DNA from: Bacillota bacterium
GTDB lineage: Bacteria; Bacillota; Clostridia; Acetivibrionales; Acetivibrionaceae
Length of the DNA stretch: 64,000 nucleotides
NCBI GenBank assembly: GCA_023398495.1
Contig: JAEWSG010000225.1
Coordinates: 62,001-126,000 of the forward strand
Direction: 5' to 3'
Part shown: positions 7,675 to 16,468 of the stretch, piece after piece
How the letters are laid out: every line of letters starts with the position of its first letter
How positions within the stretch are numbered: position 1 is the stretch's first letter
The notes under the pieces: model-generated
The model's input: only the letters and a program-made list of their open reading frames with translations
Database searches by the model: none
Told to the model about the DNA's origin: nothing
Made by a program: the position numbers and the translations under genes

Positions 7675-8856
7675 ATGATAAACGCCAGACTATTATTTAT
7701 CGAAAATATGAGTATAGCAAAAGAAGAGGTTCGCAAGATAGGTGTGGATGCAGCTTCCATACCATGGCTTTCGCCAAAGGCTTTATTTATTACAATGAAG
7801 CTTGACAATGTAAGTTCTTTTGCGGCCAACATTATTAAACAAGAGATGCTGGGTAAGGGCGGTGATGTGGCTGTAAACAGAGGCGTTGCCAACTTCAGTT
7901 CTGAACCTTCGGACATATTGATTATGGGGACATATTCTCAATTCAGCAGGCTTGTTTACAAACTTGAGATGCAACCGGGAGGGCTTAAGGAAATTGCTCA
8001 AGAAATAAAGAGGGTGCTGACCGGATTAGATACTGGCAAACCTGAATATTTTGAATGCGGAAAGCACAAACTTCCTATAGGTGAGAAAACGTATATAATG
8101 GGAATACTTAATGTAACCCCCGATTCCTTTTCTGATGGTGGAAAATTCAACAATTTGGAAAGTGCCGTAAAAAGGGCAAAGCATATGATAGAAAACGGAG
8201 CGGATATTATAGATATCGGCGGTGAGTCTACCAGACCCGGACATCAGACTGTTGATGCCATAGAGGAGATAAATAGGGTGGTTCCTGTAATAGAGGTATT
8301 GGCAAAGGAGCTGAATGTGCCTATATCGGTGGATACTTCAAAAGCTGTTGTAGCTGACAAGGCACTTGCAGCAGGAGCACATATTGTTAATGATGTGTGG
8401 GGGCTGCAAAAGGATCCCGTGCTTGCTGAAGTAGTTGCGAAATATAGTGCAGGTGTTGTAATGATGCATAATCAAGAGAGCAGGGAATACAAGGAACTAA
8501 TGGGTGATATAATTAAATTCCTGCGAAGGAGCATTGAAATTGCTGAAAAGGCCGGTGTGAGAAAAGAGAATATGGTAATTGATCCCGGCATAGGTTTTGG
8601 AAAAAACCTTGACCACAATCTTGAAGTTATGAGGAGGCTTAAGGAGCTGTCATCATTAAATCTGCCTGTACTTATAGGTACATCAAGGAAATCACTGATC
8701 GGTAATATTTTAGAGCTTCCTGTAGAAGACAGACTTGAGGGTACATCAGCAACCGTTGCACTCGCTATAGCCAATGGTGTTGATTTTGTCAGGGTGCATG
8801 ATGTCCGGGAAATTGCACGTGTGGTAAGAATGACCGATGCAATGGTCCGGGTCTGA
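7675..8856 (+). CDS. folP: Dihydropteroate synthase with N-terminal extension
   Basis: A 393-residue protein. Residues ~135-393 form the TIM-barrel dihydropteroate synthase with IMGILNVTPDSFSDGG, GADIIDIGGESTRPG, SVDTSKA and GTSRKS motifs; it joins p-aminobenzoate to dihydropterin pyrophosphate. The first ~130 residues are extra compared with the ~270-residue E. coli enzyme and match a layout known in some clostridia and other anaerobes; the role of the extension is not known to me. GGAGATG precedes the ATG. It starts the folP-folB-folK run. Confidence 0.92.
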   Translation: MINARLLFIENMSIAKEEVRKIGVDAASIPWLSPKALFITMKLDNVSSFAANIIKQEMLGKGGDVAVNRGVANFSSEPSDILIMGTYSQFSRLVYKLEMQPGGLKEIAQEIKRVLTGLDTGKPEYFECGKHKLPIGEKTYIMGILNVTPDSFSDGGKFNNLESAVKRAKHMIENGADIIDIGGESTRPGHQTVDAIEEINRVVPVIEVLAKELNVPISVDTSKAVVADKALAAGAHIVNDVWGLQKDPVLAEVVAKYSAGVVMMHNQESREYKELMGDIIKFLRRSIEIAEKAGVRKENMVIDPGIGFGKNLDHNLEVMRRLKELSSLNLPVLIGTSRKSLIGNILELPVEDRLEGTSATVALAIANGVDFVRVHDVREIARVVRMTDAMVRV

Positions 8857-8884
8857 TGATTTTAACATTAAGGAGATAAAACTC

Positions 8885-9253
8885 GTGGATAAAATAATAT
8901 TAAAAGATATAAAACTTTACGGATACCATGGCGTATACCCGGAGGAGCGGCAAATAGGGCAGAATTTTTATATAGATGTTGAAATTTTTGCCGACTTGGA
9001 ACAAGCAGGAATAACCGATGATATTACAGATACCGTAGACTATTCCAAAATTTATGATATTATTAAAGGTGTAAATGAAAATAATAAATTTCGACTCATT
9101 GAGAGTTTTGCCCACAACATTTCCCGGGAAATTTTGTCGGCTTATGAGGAAATTAAGGAGATTACGGTGCAGGTGAGAAAACCGGAGGCACCCATAGATG
9201 CAGACTTTGAGTGGGTTGGTGTTGAGATAAAGAGGTCGAGAGATAGTGTATAA
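8885..9253 (+). CDS. folB: Dihydroneopterin aldolase
   Basis: About 122 residues matching the FolB tunnelling fold: KDIKLYGYHGVYPEERQIGQNFYIDVE at the N-terminus with the conserved Tyr-His, and the C-terminal VRKPEAPIDADFEWVGVEI. It cleaves dihydroneopterin to hydroxymethyldihydropterin. The GTG at 8885 follows AAGGAGAT. The longer reading from 8837 overlaps folP and adds residues not seen in the family. The stop overlaps folK by 8 bp. Confidence 0.92.
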   Translation: MDKIILKDIKLYGYHGVYPEERQIGQNFYIDVEIFADLEQAGITDDITDTVDYSKIYDIIKGVNENNKFRLIESFAHNISREILSAYEEIKEITVQVRKPEAPIDADFEWVGVEIKRSRDSV

Positions 9254-9731
9254 AGCGTTTTTATCCCTTGGTTCAAATTTAGGTGAAAGGGAGAACAATT
9301 TAAAAAAGGCAGTTGAAGAAATTGATAAAAATATCGATATAAGTATTACCGGCATCTCCAATATATATGAGACAGAACCTGTAGGATATGTGGAACAGGG
9401 CAGATTTCTAAATATGGTTGTTGCTGTAGAGACTTCATTGGTTCCGATTAAGCTGCTGAAAGAATTGCAACAGGTGGAAAAAAAACTTAAAAGGACAAGG
9501 GAAATCCATTGGGGTCCTAGAACTATTGACATTGACATACTTACTTTTGAGGACTTGGAAATTAACCTTCCCGACCTGGTAATACCCCATCCGAGAATGT
9601 TTGAAAGGGCGTTTGTTCTGATACCATTAATGGATTTATGTGTTAACGGGAATTTGATGTCTTGGAATTTACGTGATTACATAGAAAGATGTGCTGATAA
9701 GAGTGGAGTAGTACTGTATAAAAAATTTTGA
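9246..9731 (+). CDS. folK: Hydroxymethyldihydropterin pyrophosphokinase
   Basis: A 161-residue HPPK: YKAFLSLGSNLGERENNL at the start, YETEPVGYVEQGRFLNMVV, and the catalytic GPRTIDIDIL and HPRMFERAFVLIPL motifs. It supplies the pyrophosphorylated pterin used by FolP. It starts at GTG 9246 inside the end of folB, so the two are translationally coupled. Confidence 0.94.
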   Translation: MYKAFLSLGSNLGERENNLKKAVEEIDKNIDISITGISNIYETEPVGYVEQGRFLNMVVAVETSLVPIKLLKELQQVEKKLKRTREIHWGPRTIDIDILTFEDLEINLPDLVIPHPRMFERAFVLIPLMDLCVNGNLMSWNLRDYIERCADKSGVVLYKKF

Positions 9732-9802
9732 ACACTTTACAATAAATTCTATTGTCAGATAAAGCGTTAAATGATTTAATGTATTATTGTGGAGGTGTCT
9801 TT

Positions 9803-10420
9803 ATGGTTGAAGTTTACTATTATGTACCTCAGGATAAGGTTGAAAATTCCATAGAGTGTGGACTGAAACTTTCGGAGTGGTATGAAAAAGAGGTTCATAT
9901 AGGGCTTGAAAGCAAAAAATGTTTTTGTGCGCTTTTAAATCCAAAAGATGACATGGATAAGTATAAGTCCAGTGCATACAGGTGCATTAAGCTTGAATTG
10001 TATCCAAGGTATTGCCATGTGGCTGACAAGTATTTGTATGAGATAGGCCTTAAGCATCCTGAAGTTATGGATTTGTATGTTGAGTCTGTTATGCCTATAG
10101 AAAATTACACTTTTGGACTGTACAGGCTTCCTGAATGTCTCGTGACAACTACGGTTATTCCGGAACAGATAAGTTTGCTTGACAGAAGGCTGGATTCTCC
10201 AATTTTGTTTAATAGTTCGGAAGAGCTATACATAAATAACGTTATTGAAGATTTCAAGCAGGAATATGACGATTTAAATGATAGGTTACTGTATTGTTTT
10301 TTAAAGGGAAGAGCTGAAGAAGGTAAACTTGAATTGGTTGAAGAAGAGGGTAATAGTATGGTTGCTTTCATAGATAAAAAGATTGGAAGGGCTTTTACCA
10401 TAAAAAAACCTTTGGAGTAA
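9803..10420 (+). CDS. Conserved protein of unknown function
   Basis: About 205 residues from the ATG at 9803, which has GGAGGTG 6 bases upstream; the longer reading from 9752 lacks one. The protein is soluble and acidic, begins MVEVYYYVPQDKVENSIECGLKLSEWYEKEV, and shows no catalytic motif I recognise. The opening resembles a ligand-contact or partner domain, but no function can be given. It lies between folK and birA; a small self-complementary TCCTATAGGA and a T-run follow it. Confidence 0.65.
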   Translation: MVEVYYYVPQDKVENSIECGLKLSEWYEKEVHIGLESKKCFCALLNPKDDMDKYKSSAYRCIKLELYPRYCHVADKYLYEIGLKHPEVMDLYVESVMPIENYTFGLYRLPECLVTTTVIPEQISLLDRRLDSPILFNSSEELYINNVIEDFKQEYDDLNDRLLYCFLKGRAEEGKLELVEEEGNSMVAFIDKKIGRAFTIKKPLE

Positions 10421-10508
10421 ACCAAACAGACAAACAACAGTCCTATAGGATTTTTCGTTATTCAAAGTAAGAAATTAATTTATAGCAGTTCATAAGGAAA
10501 GGGTTATC

Positions 10509-11513
10509 GTGAAAAAAGAAATTTTGCAAAAACTGAAAGAGAGCCCGTCAGATTATGTCTCAGGAGAAGCCTTGAGCACTATTTTAGGGGTATCGCGTAC
10601 TGCAATATGGAAAACAATCAATGATTTAAAAGAAGAGGGCTATGTAATTGAGTCTTCGTCTAAGAAAGGGTATAGACTGAGCCCTGATTCTGATGTGGTT
10701 AATTCCTTTGAGCTTGTACATGGTTTAAAGGCAAAGGTGTTTGGCAGGAATGTTGTGCATTTTAGTGAGGTTGATTCTACAAATAATTATGCCAAAAAAA
10801 TTGTTCTTGAAGGTTGCGAAGAAGGAACCATAGTAACAGCTGATTATCAGACTTGTGGACGGGGAAGGCTTGGAAGACGCTGGGATTCGTCCGATAAAAA
10901 GGGAGTGTGGATGTCGCTGGTGTTACGTCCAAACATTCCTTTTGAAGAGATTCAGATAATTACTCTGGCAGCTTCTGTTGCAGTTGTAAAGGCACTCAAA
11001 GAGGTTGCCGATGTTGAAACTGGAATTAAGTGGCCAAACGATATAATTATTGGTGGTAAAAAAGTGTGCGGTATATTGGTTGAGATGAATATGGAGATAG
11101 ACAGGATAAATTTTCTGGTTCTGGGCATTGGTTTAAATGTCAACCAGCAGGCAGATGACTTCCCCGAGGATATCACAGATAAGGCAACTTCATTGAGGAT
11201 AAGTCTTGAGCAATCTTCAGGTATTAAAAAACCCTTAATAAGAAGTGAATTTATTAGAGCTATCGTATTAAAATTTGAAGAAATATATGATAAAGTTATT
11301 TGTGGTGGATATGAAGAAATAATTTCAGAGTGGAAGAAATATTCGGTTACTTTGGGGAAAGAAGTCAGTATGACATACAAGGATAAGCAATGTACCGGTA
11401 TCGCAGAGGGAATTACTAAAGAGGGTAAGCTGATAGTGAGATGCACAGATGGAACGGTAAAAGAGGTCTTATCGGGTGAAGTTTCGGTAAGAGGTCTTTT
11501 GGGGTATGTATAG
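10509..11513 (+). CDS. birA: Biotin--protein ligase and biotin operon repressor
   Basis: A 334-residue group II biotin ligase. The N-terminal winged helix (~1-60, SGEALSTILGVSRTAIWKTINDL) binds DNA. The central catalytic domain has STNNYAK, the biotinyl-AMP loop CGRGRLGRRWDS and IKWPNDIIIGGKKVCGILVEM, and an SH3-like C-terminal domain follows. It biotinylates carboxylase carriers and represses biotin genes. The GTG at 10509 is placed after AAGGAAAGGG. Confidence 0.95.
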   Translation: MKKEILQKLKESPSDYVSGEALSTILGVSRTAIWKTINDLKEEGYVIESSSKKGYRLSPDSDVVNSFELVHGLKAKVFGRNVVHFSEVDSTNNYAKKIVLEGCEEGTIVTADYQTCGRGRLGRRWDSSDKKGVWMSLVLRPNIPFEEIQIITLAASVAVVKALKEVADVETGIKWPNDIIIGGKKVCGILVEMNMEIDRINFLVLGIGLNVNQQADDFPEDITDKATSLRISLEQSSGIKKPLIRSEFIRAIVLKFEEIYDKVICGGYEEIISEWKKYSVTLGKEVSMTYKDKQCTGIAEGITKEGKLIVRCTDGTVKEVLSGEVSVRGLLGYV

Positions 11514-11564
11514 GTATAAATTGAATTTGGAATAATATTTAATGAATGAAAGAGAGAATGATTA

Positions 11565-12353
11565 ATGATTATAGATTTTCACGTACACTGTTTTACCGAT
11601 GAGCTTGCCCCTAAAGCTGTACCTCAGTTGGAAAAGTGTGCGAAAATTACTGCAAGGTTGGACGGCACAGTCAGTAGCATTAAAGAGTCTATGAAAAAGG
11701 CCTTTATTGACAAGTCGGTTGTCCTTTCCATAGCAACAAAACCTTCACAAACAGAAAAAATAAATACATGGTCGTCAAGTATACAGGATGACAGTATAAT
11801 TGCTTTTGGAAGCGTTCACCCTGAAAATGAAAATTGGAGGGAGGAACTTTTAAGACTAAAGAAAATGGGCATAAAAGGAATTAAACTTCATCCAGATTAC
11901 CAGCAATTTTTTGTTGACGACGAAAAATTGTATCCCATATATGAATTTGCAGGAGAACTTGGGTTGATAGTACTGTTTCATGCAGGTGTGGATATTGGGC
12001 TTCCAGCACCTTACCATGCGACACCCGATAGATTGCGAAGAGTTGTAGATGCTTTTTCAGGTGTAAAGTTTGTGGCAGCACACATGGGTGGTTTTTCTTA
12101 TTGGGATGAAGTGGAGGAATACCTTTTGGGTACAGATATTTATTTCGATACATCATACAGCCTTCGATTTATGGATTCCGGCCAGGCAAGGAGAATTATA
12201 AACAATCATGGCTATAAAAAAATCCTTTTTGCCACTGACTCTCCTTGGGGGGATCAAAGTGAAGAAATAGAAAAAATCCGGGAATTTTCATTTGAGCCGG
12301 ATGTTGAGAAAGCCATTTTAGGTCTGAATGCTAAAGAGCTGTTAGAAATATAG
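11565..12353 (+). CDS. Amidohydrolase family protein
   Basis: A 262-residue amidohydrolase_2-type TIM barrel metalloenzyme: DFHVHCF at the N-terminus (first metal pair), GIKLHPDYQQ, LFHAGVDIG, AAHMGG and FATDSPWG. The family includes decarboxylases and hydrolases of small ring substrates; the substrate is not predictable. Its TAG stop lies inside a truncated copy of repeat family 2. GAGAGAATG precedes the ATG closely. Confidence 0.85.
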   Translation: MIIDFHVHCFTDELAPKAVPQLEKCAKITARLDGTVSSIKESMKKAFIDKSVVLSIATKPSQTEKINTWSSSIQDDSIIAFGSVHPENENWREELLRLKKMGIKGIKLHPDYQQFFVDDEKLYPIYEFAGELGLIVLFHAGVDIGLPAPYHATPDRLRRVVDAFSGVKFVAAHMGGFSYWDEVEEYLLGTDIYFDTSYSLRFMDSGQARRIINNHGYKKILFATDSPWGDQSEEIEKIREFSFEPDVEKAILGLNAKELLEI

Positions 12354-12383
12354 ATTTAACTTTAGTGTACGTTATCTATATTT
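12348..12383 (+). repeat. Repeat family 2, right-end fragment
   Basis: TATAGATTTAACTTTAGTG followed by TACGTTATCTATATTT matches the right end of the double-hairpin repeats at 32594 and 60993. It overlaps the stop codon of the amidohydrolase gene. Confidence 0.65.
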
Positions 12384-12441
12384 CGTAAATGAATTTATTA
12401 TAGATTGTAAAATTAGTAAATATCCGAAGGGGGAATCAGCA

Positions 12442-12975
12442 ATGGTTAACAACAGTAATGTTAACACTATTAACAGCAGTAACAATGCAAATAATGCAAA
12501 CAATACTAACGGTGGTAATAGCAATAACACAAGTGGTAATAATAACAACTTCAACAATAACAGAAGAAGGGATTACCAGAAAAGGAAACCAGGCGAACAG
12601 GAACAATCTGCCAATAGAGAAAATAATAATCGTGGCAAATATCCTAACAGATCGAATGGTTTCAATAATAGTAATAATAATAGCAATAATAGCAATAATG
12701 CAAATAACAATTATAATTCGGGCAACACCAGCAATTATAATAATTCGCAGAGAGAAAACAATCATCAAAAAGAAAATGGTCACCAGAAAGGTTCCTATTC
12801 CAATAAGGAAAATGGAGCACCAAGACACAACTACAACAACAATTATGCACAGAGAAATGCCGGAAGGATCAAGGCAGAAGAGACCATTGATGATATTAAA
12901 ACCGATATTGTAAGAATTGAAAAGGAAATAGAACTGGAACTCAAGGAAATCAGGAGTTTAAGACTTGGAGTATAG
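12442..12975 (+). CDS. Asparagine-rich low-complexity protein
   Basis: A 177-residue protein. Residues ~1-140 are dominated by Asn with Ser, Gly and Tyr, with a basic patch (NNRRRDYQKRKPGEQEQ) near residue 35. The last ~35 residues form a charged amphipathic helix (ETIDDIKTDIVRIEKEIELEL). GAAGGGGGAAT precedes the ATG. There is no signal peptide or TM. It lies immediately upstream of coaX and is probably co-transcribed. The function is unknown; the composition suggests an intrinsically disordered tail on a coiled-coil oligomeriser. The long minus-strand frame here is an Ile-rich shadow of the Asn codons. Confidence 0.75.
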   Translation: MVNNSNVNTINSSNNANNANNTNGGNSNNTSGNNNNFNNNRRRDYQKRKPGEQEQSANRENNNRGKYPNRSNGFNNSNNNSNNSNNANNNYNSGNTSNYNNSQRENNHQKENGHQKGSYSNKENGAPRHNYNNNYAQRNAGRIKAEETIDDIKTDIVRIEKEIELELKEIRSLRLGV

Positions 12976-12997
12976 ATAGGCGGAGGAAAGACATAAT

Positions 12998-13768
12998 ATG
13001 ATTGTTGTTATAGATGTTGGAAATACCAATATAGTTTTCGGAGTATATGAAGGAAAAAAGCTGCTCAATCATTGGCGGATGGCGACAGATAGAGACAAAA
13101 CCTCGGATGAGTATGGTATGTTCATTATGAATATTTTTAACCATGAAAAAATTGATGTTGGTAATGTGGAAGCTGTGGTAATTGCATCGGTTGTGCCTCC
13201 TATTATGTATTCGCTTGAACATGCCATTAAAAAGTACTTTAAACTCGAACCTATTGTAGTGGGTCCGGGTATAAAAACCGGTATTAATATTAAGTATGAA
13301 AATCCAAGAGAAGTAGGAGCAGACCGTATTGTGAATGCCGTTGCTGCCTTGGAATTATACAAAGGACCGTTTATAATTGTAGACTTCGGAACAGCCACTA
13401 CATTTTGTGCAGTGACTGCAAATGGCGAATACTTAGGTGGAGTAATATGTCCGGGGATAAAAATTTCGGCAGAAGCTCTGTTTCAGAAAGCTGCAAAGCT
13501 TCCCCGCATAGAGTTGATCAAGCCCGATACTGTAATTGGCAGAAATACTGTATCAAGCATGCAATCGGGCATAGTATTCGGTTATGTAGGTAAAGTCGAT
13601 TACATCGTAAGAAGAATGAAAAAGGAAATGAAGGAAGACAATATAAAAGTTATTGCAACTGGTGGCCTTGCAAGGCTGATTGCGAGCGAATCTGAGACAA
13701 TAGATGAAATTAACGGTTTGCTTTCTCTTGACGGATTGAGAATAATTTATGAGAGAAACAAGCAATAA
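12998..13768 (+). CDS. coaX: Type III pantothenate kinase
   Basis: A 256-residue ASKHA-fold kinase: IVVIDVGNTNIVFGVYEG (phosphate loop), GADRIVNAVAA, IIVDFGTATTFCAV and GGVICPGIKISAEALF motifs. It phosphorylates pantothenate in the first step of coenzyme A synthesis, needs a monovalent cation, and is not feedback-inhibited by CoA. GGCGGAGG precedes the ATG. Confidence 0.96.
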   Translation: MIVVIDVGNTNIVFGVYEGKKLLNHWRMATDRDKTSDEYGMFIMNIFNHEKIDVGNVEAVVIASVVPPIMYSLEHAIKKYFKLEPIVVGPGIKTGINIKYENPREVGADRIVNAVAALELYKGPFIIVDFGTATTFCAVTANGEYLGGVICPGIKISAEALFQKAAKLPRIELIKPDTVIGRNTVSSMQSGIVFGYVGKVDYIVRRMKKEMKEDNIKVIATGGLARLIASESETIDEINGLLSLDGLRIIYERNKQ

Positions 13769-13778
13769 TTATTAAGAA

Positions 13779-13816
13779 AAAGAGTAAATGCCGGTTAAGG
13801 CATATGCTCTTTTTTA
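13779..13816 (+). terminator. Terminator after coaX
   Basis: A hairpin pairs AGAG and ATGCC with GGCAT and CTCT and ends in a T-run (TTTTTT). Confidence 0.8.
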
Positions 13817-13927
13817 ATTCCTAAGAAAGTGCATTTCATTCTGACATCACAAATTTTATTATGGAACTTTTTTTTCTTTATAATCGTCAAATAAAATAAA
13901 TAACGGGAAGAAAGGGGAATGGTAAAT

Positions 13928-16405
13928 ATGTCTAGATTAGTGAAACTGCTGAGCATATTAACTCTTTTTACAATACTTATCATGCCTATGCAGGCATCTA
14001 TAGCCGAGGAAATGGGTAATTCAAAAAGTGTGGAGGAAAGGCTGAAAAATGCTGTTGTCCTGTACATAGGAAGTTCTCAGGCTATGGTTAATAATAAAGA
14101 AACTCAGGTCGATTCTTCAAATTCGGAAGTGAAACCTTATGTGAAGGATTCGAGAACCCTTGTACCTGTCAGGTTTATTTCTGAGAGCATGGGTGCTGAT
14201 GTTGGTTGGGACGCTCCATCCTCCACCGTGACGATTACTTTAGGTGGCAAAGTGCTGAAATTGGTTATTGGTAATAAAACCTTGCAAGTTGGTAAAGAAA
14301 AAGTTTTACTGGATGTAGCTCCGGAAATCAAAGAAGGCAGGACGTTCCTTCCACTAAGAAGTATTTCCGAAGCTGTGGGAAAAAAAGTCTTTTATGATAG
14401 AGGTCTCATAATTATAAGTGACGATGAAGATATTTTTAACGCAACCGCTGAAAAATCCATGCTTGATGAAGTGATTTCAAAGGTTAACAACCTACCTGTT
14501 GTAGGTTCTACGGAAGTTCTGGCAAAATTGATGGAAAATTCGACTTCAAGGTATGACCGTTTATACCGTGGAGGTATAATGCTCGAGGCTGCAGAAGCCC
14601 AAGTTTCTAATGATGCTGTTAGTGCACCTTCTTCAAACAAAAGCGAAAGTAATAGTGGCGGTACAGGTGAAAAACAATCCGATTACTCGGGAACAAATAT
14701 ACAGGTGCAGGGCGTAGATGAGGCGGATGTTGTAAAAACAGATGGACAATATATATATCAGGTAAACAATGACCGTATTGTTGTGGCAAAAGCTTATCCA
14801 GCCGATAAGATGGAAATAGTCAGCATCCTGGATTTCACCGACGACAACTTTACGCCCCAAGAGATATACTTAAGCGGGGATTTACTTGTTGCAACAGGGA
14901 GTTATTATGAAAATAGTGCTGCGATTGAGCCTTATGAAAAGGCAACAGATAATAAAATGTATATCAGACCACCTTACTATGATCAGAAAAACAGTGTAAA
15001 AGCTATTGTATGTGATATAAGCGATAAAACAGATATTCGCAAAGTAAGGGAAGTTGAGATTGAAGGGAACTATGTTTCTTCAAGAATGATAGGATCAGTA
15101 CTTTATATGGTATCAAACAAGTTCCGGAATTTCTACTATGCGACTGATACTGACGAAGAGATTCAGACACCCAGCTACAGAGACAGCGTAGTCAGTGGAG
15201 ATTATGTAAAAATTGATTGCCCTCAGATAAGGTATTTTCCTGATTCAGTTGAATCAAACTACATGATTGTTTCAGCATTTGATATAAACAAGGATGAAAA
15301 GGCGAATATACAGACTTACCTTGGTGCCGGAGAAAATATATATGTTTCAAATGAAAACCTTTTTGTAGCGGTATCAAATTACAACTATGATGTAATAGCC
15401 TTAGAGGATACCGAAGTAGTTTCTGGCCAAGTGAAGCCTTCCATTGCCCCTGCTTATGTAGATAGAAGAGAAACCAATGTATACAAATTTTCCCTTGATG
15501 GCAGCAAAATAACTTATCTTAGTAAAGGCTCAGTACCGGGTTTGATTCTGAACCAGTTTTCAATGGATGAGAGCAAAGGTTACTTCCGTATAGCAACAAC
15601 TACCGGTAATGTATGGGGTACGGGTGCAAACGCTTCCGGCAATAATTTGTATATTCTGGATGATACTATGAACATTTGTGGGAAACTTGAAGGCATTGCA
15701 CCGGGTGAAAAAATATACTCGGTAAGGTTTATGGGGGATCGTGGCTATATAGTTACTTTTAAGACTGTCGACCCTCTGTTTGTAATAGACTTGAAAGAAC
15801 CAACCAAACCTGAAATACTTGGAGCTCTGAAAATTCCAGGCTACAGTGACTATTTGCATCCGTATGATGAAAACCATATTATAGGCTTTGGAAAAGACTC
15901 GATAGAGGTATCCGGTGGTGGTTTTTACATGGGAATGAAGATTGCACTGTTTGATGTCTCAGATGTGAGCAACCCTATACAGAAGTTCTCAGAGGTGATA
16001 GGAGACAGGGGAACCGATTCTGAACTGCTGCGTAACCACAAGGCCCTGCTTTTCTCGAAAGAGAAGAATCTACTGGCTTTTCCTGTAACAGTAGCGGAGG
16101 TAAGGAATAAGGACCAATCGGATGCAAATAAATGGGGAGTGCCCGATTACGGAGAATTCGCATTCCAGGGTGCATATGTTTATAATATTGATCTGGAAAA
16201 AGGTTTTACACTCAAGGGCAAAATTACACACATTTCCGAAGATGAATATTTAAAAGCCGGAAATCATTATTATAGCTATGATAAGTTTGTTGAGAGGATA
16301 CTTTATATAAATGATGCTCTTTATACACTTTCAAAAGGTATGTATAAGGCACACAGCATTGATAATCTCAAGGAAAAGGGTGTATTGACCATTCCGGCGA
16401 ACTAA
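13928..16405 (+). CDS. Secreted beta-propeller protein with copper amine oxidase-like N domain
   Basis: About 825 residues. A signal peptide (LVKLLSILTLFTILIMPMQA) is followed by a copper-amine-oxidase N-terminal-like domain (~45-165) with the paired motifs TLVPVRFISESMGADVGWD and RTFLPLRSISEAVGKKVFYD. A long C-terminal region from ~residue 255 (GTNIQVQGVDEADVVKTDGQYIYQVNNDR) is the C-terminal beta-propeller domain distantly related to WD40. It is predicted to be extracellular or cell-surface; its ligand is unknown. The ATG at 13928 is preferred to one at 13919 because AAAGGGG is then about 10 bases away. Confidence 0.85.
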   Translation: MSRLVKLLSILTLFTILIMPMQASIAEEMGNSKSVEERLKNAVVLYIGSSQAMVNNKETQVDSSNSEVKPYVKDSRTLVPVRFISESMGADVGWDAPSSTVTITLGGKVLKLVIGNKTLQVGKEKVLLDVAPEIKEGRTFLPLRSISEAVGKKVFYDRGLIIISDDEDIFNATAEKSMLDEVISKVNNLPVVGSTEVLAKLMENSTSRYDRLYRGGIMLEAAEAQVSNDAVSAPSSNKSESNSGGTGEKQSDYSGTNIQVQGVDEADVVKTDGQYIYQVNNDRIVVAKAYPADKMEIVSILDFTDDNFTPQEIYLSGDLLVATGSYYENSAAIEPYEKATDNKMYIRPPYYDQKNSVKAIVCDISDKTDIRKVREVEIEGNYVSSRMIGSVLYMVSNKFRNFYYATDTDEEIQTPSYRDSVVSGDYVKIDCPQIRYFPDSVESNYMIVSAFDINKDEKANIQTYLGAGENIYVSNENLFVAVSNYNYDVIALEDTEVVSGQVKPSIAPAYVDRRETNVYKFSLDGSKITYLSKGSVPGLILNQFSMDESKGYFRIATTTGNVWGTGANASGNNLYILDDTMNICGKLEGIAPGEKIYSVRFMGDRGYIVTFKTVDPLFVIDLKEPTKPEILGALKIPGYSDYLHPYDENHIIGFGKDSIEVSGGGFYMGMKIALFDVSDVSNPIQKFSEVIGDRGTDSELLRNHKALLFSKEKNLLAFPVTVAEVRNKDQSDANKWGVPDYGEFAFQGAYVYNIDLEKGFTLKGKITHISEDEYLKAGNHYYSYDKFVERILYINDALYTLSKGMYKAHSIDNLKEKGVLTIPAN

Positions 16406-16414
16406 TTAATAAAT

Positions 16415-16465
16415 ATAGAGGGATTACCAATCAAAGGTTAAGTTGTTGATTGGTAATCCCTTTTG
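16415..16465. terminator. Bidirectional terminator
   Basis: A long stem (AGGGATTACCAATCAA with TTGATTGGTAATCCCT) with a T-run on the plus strand lies between the convergent propeller and GH18 genes. Confidence 0.85.
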
Positions 16466-16468
16466 CAC

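Noticed and set aside
12436..12828. Ile-rich open frame on the minus strand
   Set aside because: It is the complement of AAT/AAC codons in the Asn-rich gene.
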